A stretch of 64,000 bases of DNA from Megalonaias nervosa. Taxonomy: Eukaryota > Mollusca > Bivalvia > Unionida > Unionidae. Below, piece by piece: positions 58,236 to 64,000 of the stretch (position 1 is the first letter of the stretch; each line of letters starts with the position of its first letter). Made by a program: the position numbers and the translations under genes. The DNA lies in contig JAECUM010016763.1 in the NCBI GenBank assembly GCA_016617855.1, positions 1-64,000 on the forward strand. Direction: 5' to 3'. The notes beneath the pieces were generated by a model. The model was not told where the DNA came from. It did not search any database and saw only the letters and a list, made by a program, of their open reading frames with translations.

Positions 58236-60010
58236 AATCAGCAGTTCGCACAATAATATCGAGAGCGGAACCTGGATTGCTAGAGACTATTAGCACTAAG
58301 AAGAGTCAGCCGTTGATAACGCGTGTGAGATTGAACAGTGCTTCACTTTTATTCAAGATTGATACTAGAGCTGATGTGACTCATTCCTGAGACGGATTTA
58401 CGAAGGACTGGAGACCAAAAACTATCAAAGTCTTATCGAAAACTGTATGGACCTGGAAACTCTGAACTTAAAGTGCTGCGAAAATTTACATATGAACTGG
58501 AATCGAACAATGCATTCAGTGTACAAGACATATTTGTTATAAACGGACTGAATCAGGCACTCTTGGGCAGACCCTCGATTCAGGCTCTCAAAGATTATTG
58601 AACAGGTAAATATATCCTCAGTAAATGCCTCAGATCGAAACTCACAAAATGCTGGCAAAATTCACGCTAGATCCATAAGTTTAGATACGGATTATTGCGA
58701 AATATTCCCAAATTTGTTTCAAGGCCTAGAGAAAACAAAATGGTTCTATAAGACAATTCTGGACAAAAATGCCAAACGTTATAACATATCTACCACAAGA
58801 AAGGTTCATATCCCTTTATTGAATAAAGTTCAAGAGGAGTTGGAGAGAATGGGAAAAATCGGTGTTATTTCAAAAGTAGATGAGCCCACTGAGTGGTGCG
58901 CGGGAACGGTTGTCATTTCGAAACCAAACGGTACGGTAAGAATTTGCGTGAATCTCACTAAACTGAATGAATCTGTTAAACGAGAGAACCACCCACTACC
59001 ATCAGTTGAAGAGTCCCTCGCAAACCTAGCAGGTCCAAAGTTTTTCACCAAACTTGATGCAAACTCAGGCTTTTGGCAGATAAACCTGTCAGAAGATTCA
59101 CGCCACCTTACAACTTTGATTACTCCTTTTGGTAGTTTTTATTTTAATCGCCTTCCTTTCGGAATCAGACTGAATGCTTTCAGAAAAGGATGTGAGAAAC
59201 TCTAGAGCGACCTGGCGAAACACTCTGTCAAATGGACGATGTTCTTGTTTCAGGGGAAACGCAAAAACAGCATGACGAGAGACTAGAAATGGTCATGAAA
59301 TCAATTCAAAATTCCTGCGTCGCTTTGAACGCTGGAAAGTTTAAATTTTCGAGCTCATCCATTAGGTTTCTTGGGCATGTTTTTAACGACAATGGTTGCC
59401 GACCTGATCCAAAAAAACGTTAAAGCTATAACTGAAATGGAAACACCGAAATCCGTAACAGATATACGACGACTTCTCGGAATGGCAAACCAGCTTTACA
59501 AATTTAGTTCAAATTTGGCAGAAAAATCAAAATCATTACATAAGCTTTTGAAAGGTACAAAATCATGGACTTGGTCAAGAACAAGCTTTTATAGATATCA
59601 ATCAAGAAATTATATCTTCACCAACTTTAGCACATTATGATCTAAATATAGAAACAGTTGCATCTACAGATCATCTTCATTTGGGCTAGATGCTGTGCTA
59701 CGGCAGAAGCACGGTAGCACTCTGAGACTGCTGGCGTTCGAATCGCGAGGTATGTCAGAAACTGAACAACGCTATGCTCAAATAGAAAAAGAGGCCCTTG
59801 CACTCATTTGGGCATGTGCACGCTTCATTAGCTTTCTAATCGGGTCACAATTCAAACTTGAAACTGAATATAAGCCATTAGTGCCTCAAATGAGCACAAA
59901 AATCTTGGGAGATTTAGCCCCTAGAATTCAACGCTTTAGAATGCATTTGATGACATTCAACCTTTGTATAGTTCATGTTGCTGGCAAAAATCTATTAACT
60001 GCTGATGCTC
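58236..60010 (+). pseudogene. pol: Gypsy A protease, reverse transcriptase and RNase H
   Basis: Copies element RNA into DNA. The protease motif DTRADV stands at about 58365 (usual DTGADV), with an early stop after it. RT: VHIPLLNKVQEELERMGKIG (about 58805), KPNGTVRICVNLTKLNESVK, FTKLDANSGFWQINLSEDS (59045, motif B region with catalytic Asp), FGSFYFNRLPFGI, then after a stop and deletion the catalytic CQMDDVLV (59229), FLGHVFNDNG and RRLLGMANQLYKFSSNLAEK (59471). RNase H: ESRGMSETEQRYAQIEKEAL (59740) and NLCIVHVAGKNLLTADALSR (59960). It stops near 60027. Several frame changes and stops. Confidence 0.9.
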
Positions 60011-60149
60011 TATCCAGAGCACCTTAAGTTATCAATCTGAGAGTGACAGGGAACGTCAGGCCAAAAGTAACGCCTATGTTGATTTCGTAATGCGTAATTT
60101 GCCGGCATCAAATACTCGACTTGAACAAATAAAGTCTGAATATTGAAAT

Positions 60150-60915
60150 GATTCGATTTGCAAACAACTTGCACAATTCTGTGAAAAAAGGGTGGCCAGA
60201 GAAATCCGCTATTGACGGAAATCTTCAATCGTACTGGGCAGATAGAGGTTAATTTACAGTTCAAAATGGTCTCTTAATGAAAGGTACACGCCTGCTTGTA
60301 CCAGAATCACTTCTAAAAGAAATCCTAGAGAAAATTCACGAATGTCACTGAGTTAAATGCCGAGAACGCGCCAAAACGTCAGTTTGGTGGAAAGGACTAA
60401 GTACGCAGCTAGAACACTTGGTAAATTCTTGCCAAAACTGCATCAAAAACTCAAGAGATCAAGCAAAACCAATGATACCAAATTAATTTCCAAGTCGACC
60501 TTGGCAATGAGTCGCATCAGACTTGTTTGAACTGAGTGGTTAAACATATCTCTTCGTCATTGATTATTTTTCACGATACATCGAAATAGCAAAATTGCAA
60601 GGCACAGGTTCAAAAGCAATTGTCAATCATCTCAAATCAATCTTTGCGCAACACGGTATATCAGAAGTACTGGTTTCAGATAATGGTCCGCAATGCACAC
60701 CAGCAATACTCAAAGAATTTGCGATAAATTATAGATTCAGGCATATTACAAGTAGTCCAAAATATCCACAGAGCAATGGCCTCGCCGAAAGAGCTGTTCG
60801 GGAAGACTGTAAAAACCACCTGAGAGACTGAACTTGTAAACATGTAGCTGAGAATAGCTTGTTTAGAAATGCTGTCATCAGATCACATTTCGGTTTAATG
60901 TTAACATTCTCAGAT
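60150..60915 (+). pseudogene. int: Gypsy A integrase, 3'-truncated
   Basis: Inserts the element. Seen: the zinc-domain part (LEKIHECH, about 60330; VNSCQNCIKNSRDQAKP, about 60420), the catalytic core DLFELSG and YLFVIDYFSRYIEIAKL (about 60515-60600), AIVNHLKSIFAQHGISEVLV (60620) with SDNGPQCT (second Asp), and SSPKYPQSNGLAERAVRED, the third acidic residue. The frame stops at 60831, well before the usual end, and the 3' LTR follows at 60923, so the C-terminal domain is gone. Stops also lie at about 60350 and 60540. Confidence 0.85.
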
Positions 60916-60922
60916 GGGGAGA

Positions 60923-61178
60923 TGTAGTGTAAGACTTAATCTAATTATCTTTGAAATATCACTTCACAGTAAATGTAATCAAATATTCCACACTGGATTA
61001 GAACTGATATACACCAACATCTGCTTTATGTTATATGTTCACTAGGATTTTAGTTCCAATGGAAAAATACTTTCAGGGCAGTCTTTACTCCCCTTCCTAA
61101 CTGTACCGATTTCTTGTATTTAATAAATAGTATAGAACACCTTCTGCAGTTATTCTTCAATAACAAATAACATTACAT
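60923..61178 (+). repeat. 3' LTR of gypsy element A
   Basis: Begins TGTAGTGTAAGACTTAATC after GATGGGGAGA and ends AATAACATTACA, about 256 bp. The end matches the stub at 57419. Sequence after 61178 belongs to gypsy element B, so A is inserted in or joined to B. Confidence 0.7.
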
Positions 61179-62560
61179 ACACCGTGTTTATTTTCTTGAA
61201 TCAATATTCCACCAACCCCAACACCACTTGCATCAACAGTCACTTTAAAAGATTGGCTAAACTTTGTAGGTGAAAGAACTAGTACATACTTAAGTATCAC
61301 ACTTAATTTATCAAAAGTATCCTGAAGTTTGTCAGACTGATGAAACTTATTATCCTTCTCAACAAATTTGTTCCGAGTTCGGCAATTATGGAAAACTTTC
61401 TACACTATTTTCGATAATATCCAGCCATACCCAAAAGTAGTATCAGTTGCATTTTACTAATAGGCACCGGGAATTCAGAAATACCCTTACCCTTACCTTC
61501 AACATGTTTAACTTGACGGTGTCACACATTATGTCCTAACAACGTAACACAAGCACGGCAACACTCACTTTTACTTAAATTCATTGTAAGATATGCATTA
61601 ATGAGTCTAAGAATTTCCAAATGGTTTCCAAGTGATCCTAATAGGCGTCCTTGCAGAGGATGCAGTCATGGATTTAATCGTCACAGTTGTCGTATTAAAA
61701 ACTGGAGACTTGACGGAATATATTATTCTGGAACTGTTGTGAATTATTCAAAAGAATTCTGAACATTGCCATCTTGACACGTTACGATTCTTGGCTGACC
61801 AGTACATTTCTGGCTCTGAAATTTATACGGAACATTTTATTCTTTAGGGCTTTCATTGAACTTTATCTGGGTGATTTTAGATTCACTTCGTAATAGTGTA
61901 AGTTCCTCTTACATTTTAATTGCTCTCACATTTTATTTTATAACATTGATGATTAAAGTATATGTTAAGTTTTATAATACTTCTTGATTTTGCTTCTTTC
62001 TGTTTCTTAGTTTACGACCATAGAATCGTAACTATGCTGATAAAGTCCATATCAAGTTTGCAAATGCCGAGATTGTTTGGCTCTTTCCGTGAGTGGAATA
62101 GGCAAAGCCAAAGTACTTTCAAAAGGTCACACTTGTTGATGTATTTTGCATTTTCAATTTTTTATTCAGTCATTGATACTAAGCCATGGAAATAAATTCA
62201 TTTTTGTTACATAGTTGACTATATTAAAGTCAGTACACATACGGAATGTATTATCTGGTTTCGGCTCATGAACGCATGGTGAACACCGGTTATCTTTACA
62301 TGGTTCAATGAAATCATTCTCCAGCAAATAGTGAATTCTTATTTTCAAACATGACTGCTTGAAAGGATGCATCCTATTTTGTTCCACAGGTGTAGTATCT
62401 GCACTTTCAGTGTCGGAACATCTTGAAACAAATGCTCATATTCACATCACAGCTGTTTTTATTCCCTTTTTGCTTGTGGATGTAGATATGAAACTTTTAA
62501 GTCCAGATTGTGTCATGTTTCTGAATTCCGAACATTGTTTAAATCAAAGAGACTGTAGTC
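61179..62560 (-). pseudogene. pol: Gmr1-like reverse transcriptase and RNase H (gypsy B)
   Basis: RT start: YLLENDFIEPCKDNRCSPCV (about 62330), then HEPKPDNTFRMCTDFNIVNY and VTKMNLFPW (about 62195). KCDLLKVLWLCLFHSRKEPN (about 62140) matches the FDLLKGFWQVPL block. It then has a poorly readable 400 bp where the catalytic YMDD block should be, and resumes with HLEILRLINAYLTMNLSKSE (about 61645), VTLLGHNV, FPVPISKMQLILLLGMAGYY (about 61475) and RNase H SFKVTVDASGVGVGGILIQE (about 61250, catalytic Asp kept). It stops at the junction with gypsy A. Confidence 0.8.
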
Positions 62561-62699
62561 AGATTGCATGCCGTCATTAAAATCCTCACTGTGTTGGACA
62601 GGTACAGTTAAATTGATTGAATGATTAACAAGTCTATCTTCCCCTATATGCTTCTGTTTTCGCATTCCATGACTGTTAATAATATACTTTAAAAATAAC

Positions 62700-63990
62700 G
62701 GCTGAATCATCGTTTGACGGAAGTCTGTCAGTTAATGACTTCATTGGTCCATGACAATATGCTGAAAAGCCAGCTGAAAAGGACTAAAGCCTAATAATTG
62801 TATAATTGATTGCAATACATCAAACAAGATCAATTGACTACTCTCATACAAATCTTGTCATGCATTAAAACAATATGGCGGAATCATATTCTTCAAAATG
62901 TGACGAAAACTTTCTAAAGGCCTGTGAATTTCATGGAAACAGGAAGAAATTTCAAACTATTGGAAACCTAATTTATACATGACTTGTCGGAAATTTCCAA
63001 ACCTAAAATTTGACCCTTAGTCAGACATGACAGATTTGGAAAGGCCAAAAAGTGCAAATAAAAATGTTCAAAGCTTTTACTATGGTTTTAATTTCTCAAA
63101 GGAATCGGCACTGGAATTTTTGTGGATGCGCACATAACGGTCAACAATTATTGGTTGCCGGACTTGATCTCAGGTAAGATACAAATATAGTCTACCATTA
63201 TTCTGCTAAACGGTTTCTTTAATACAGGAATATGTTTTAGATGAGAATTATGCATCTTTTTGTTACGTTTTCCAAGCCATTTGACAAGTGTGAAAATATC
63301 TGGCGTATTCGGAAACATCAGTTTTAATTTTCGTCGAATAAAAATGATTCAAACTCTTGTGATTGATAAGTCTTATGTAATACTAATTGATCAACTAAAA
63401 GAGTTTCGTTGGGTAGACTAACAATTGCCTGTCAATATAACCTCGGAACTACAATTTAATAGATCAATGAACACTCCGCGCGAGTGGGAACGTCAGGCGG
63501 TCTCCATTTTCTCATAAGGATCCCATCTACTACAAAATTATAGACTGGTACTTGTGAGGCTTCAATTTCACTAACAGCCCCCTAAAACAAGTAGGATATC
63601 TAAGGATCTTGGTCCTATTTCAAAATATGTGATTGTATTTCGTCTCTCTCAATAGAATAAAGAGAATGAATAGTGAAACGATGACGACTGTAATCAATAC
63701 CTCTTGATTTATCAATACTGACCGTCAAATTGACCTCATCAAAAGGCTGACCAATAAAACTGCCAGCCAAGGGAATAATGTCTTAATCAACAACATTCCC
63801 ATGAGCTATTTTGTCATAGCTCTGGTAACTGCACAAACTGGATATAAATCATGGATTTTATTTTCAGTAGGATCAAACTTCTGATTAAAACATGGTTAGT
63901 CAGTTTAAATGGACTAAGCACAACCTTGCTAGTAATGAATTAATACCTTCAATAGCTAAAGAAGCCACTTATCCGACTGTCAGTGATGCT
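62700..63990 (-). pseudogene. int: Gmr1-like integrase region (gypsy B)
   Basis: The minus strand reads VDGILMRKWRPPDVPTRAEC (about 63510), then the H2C2-type and core parts KWLGKRNKKMHNSHLKHIPV (about 63270), KKPFSRIMVDYICILPEIKS (63210) with the first Asp, SNFRFGNFRQVMYKLGFQ (about 62990), and GFSPFQLAFQHIVMDQ (about 62770). These match, from memory, the integrase of Gmr1-like elements (LTIMCASTRFP and SLGFSPFELVFGH blocks). Stops and frame changes are frequent, so it is dead. Confidence 0.72.
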
Positions 63991-64000
63991 GACACTAAAC

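Larger units (their letters stand above)
57419..61178 (+). mobile_element. Ty3/gypsy LTR retrotransposon A
   Basis: Starts with a stub of 5' LTR (57419-57446), whose TTCTTCAATAACAA and TAACATTA match the last bases of the 3' LTR. Gag, protease, RT, RNase H and integrase remnants follow, then a polypurine-like GATGGGGAGA before the 3' LTR at 60923. The 5' LTR is truncated to about 28 bp. The integrase C-terminal part is missing. Its left end abuts element C and its right end abuts gypsy element B. Confidence 0.82.
61179..64000 (-). mobile_element. Ty3/gypsy element B, Gmr1-like, 3' part
   Basis: Continues beyond the right edge of the window. Read on minus from 64000: a short upstream protein (HDLYPVCAVTRAMTK, about 63840), integrase (63340-62700), a linker, then RT (62387-61430) and RNase H (to about 61179). 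Integrase before RT is the reverse of normal gypsy order. It is the arrangement known for Gmr1-like gypsy elements. The element is cut at 61179 by gypsy A. Confidence 0.72.

Noticed and set aside
60831..61178. Envelope gene in gypsy element A
   Set aside because: Only about 90 bp separate the integrase stop from the 3' LTR; no room and no coding sequence.

Overview
The window looks like non-genic DNA from a metazoan nuclear genome, most likely a mollusc or another lophotrochozoan (inference). It carries long (TA)n, (CT)n and (CA)n microsatellites, minisatellites, two copies of a tRNA-headed SINE, two decayed non-LTR retrotransposons, two Ty3/gypsy elements and several decayed Polinton/Maverick (adintovirus-like) elements. 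I found no intact host gene. Almost every recognisable protein is broken by stops or frameshifts, so most calls are pseudogenes.

Layout. About 1.0-6.3 kb (+): Polinton-like element A1, with a zinc-ribbon remnant, a SAP-like plus family B DNA polymerase pseudogene and two unrecognised genes. About 6.4-15.0 kb: element B, the fullest Polinton here. On the minus strand, read from 15 kb downward, are a capsid C-terminus, two small minor-capsid-like proteins, an adenain-like protease, a zinc-ribbon protein, a PLA2-like domain joined to an integrase with chromodomain, then (after plus-strand genes) polB. Plus-strand inserts in B are an HNH/NUMOD endonuclease, a 52-bp triple repeat and an unrecognised gene. 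17.1-18.3 kb: polB fragment A2. 19.5-19.8 kb: a foldback MITE between (TA)n tracts. 21.4-25.5 kb: LINE with endonuclease, RT and zinc finger. 27.4-29.5 kb: two SINEs. 30.7-32.8 kb: second LINE. 37.9-41.7 kb: A3, a third copy of family A. 42.9-43.2 kb: a 42-bp minisatellite.

44.0-49.9 kb (element D): on plus, a different polymerase-like protein with a P-loop segment, converging on a minus-strand group with a major-capsid-like protein, a small structural protein and a conserved helical protein. 50.2-57.4 kb (element C, all minus): chromodomain remnant, small membrane protein, penton-like minor capsid protein, core protein, F54H12.2-like major capsid protein, CxxC/His protein, protease, then three short paralogous genes sharing an upstream block, with a 40-bp-class minisatellite between two of them. 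57.4-61.2 kb: gypsy element A (+), whose 5' LTR is cut to a stub against the chromodomain of C. 61.2-64.0 kb (-): gypsy element B with integrase 5' of reverse transcriptase, as in Gmr1-like elements.

The capsid, protease, integrase and polymerase genes would together have built a virus-like self-synthesising transposon. Here catalytic residues are lost in several of them (protease His to Gln; polB motif A Asp to Asn), so these copies look dead. The parts most worth study are the paralogous trio in C, the polymerase/P-loop gene in D, and the HNH and PLA2-integrase genes in B.
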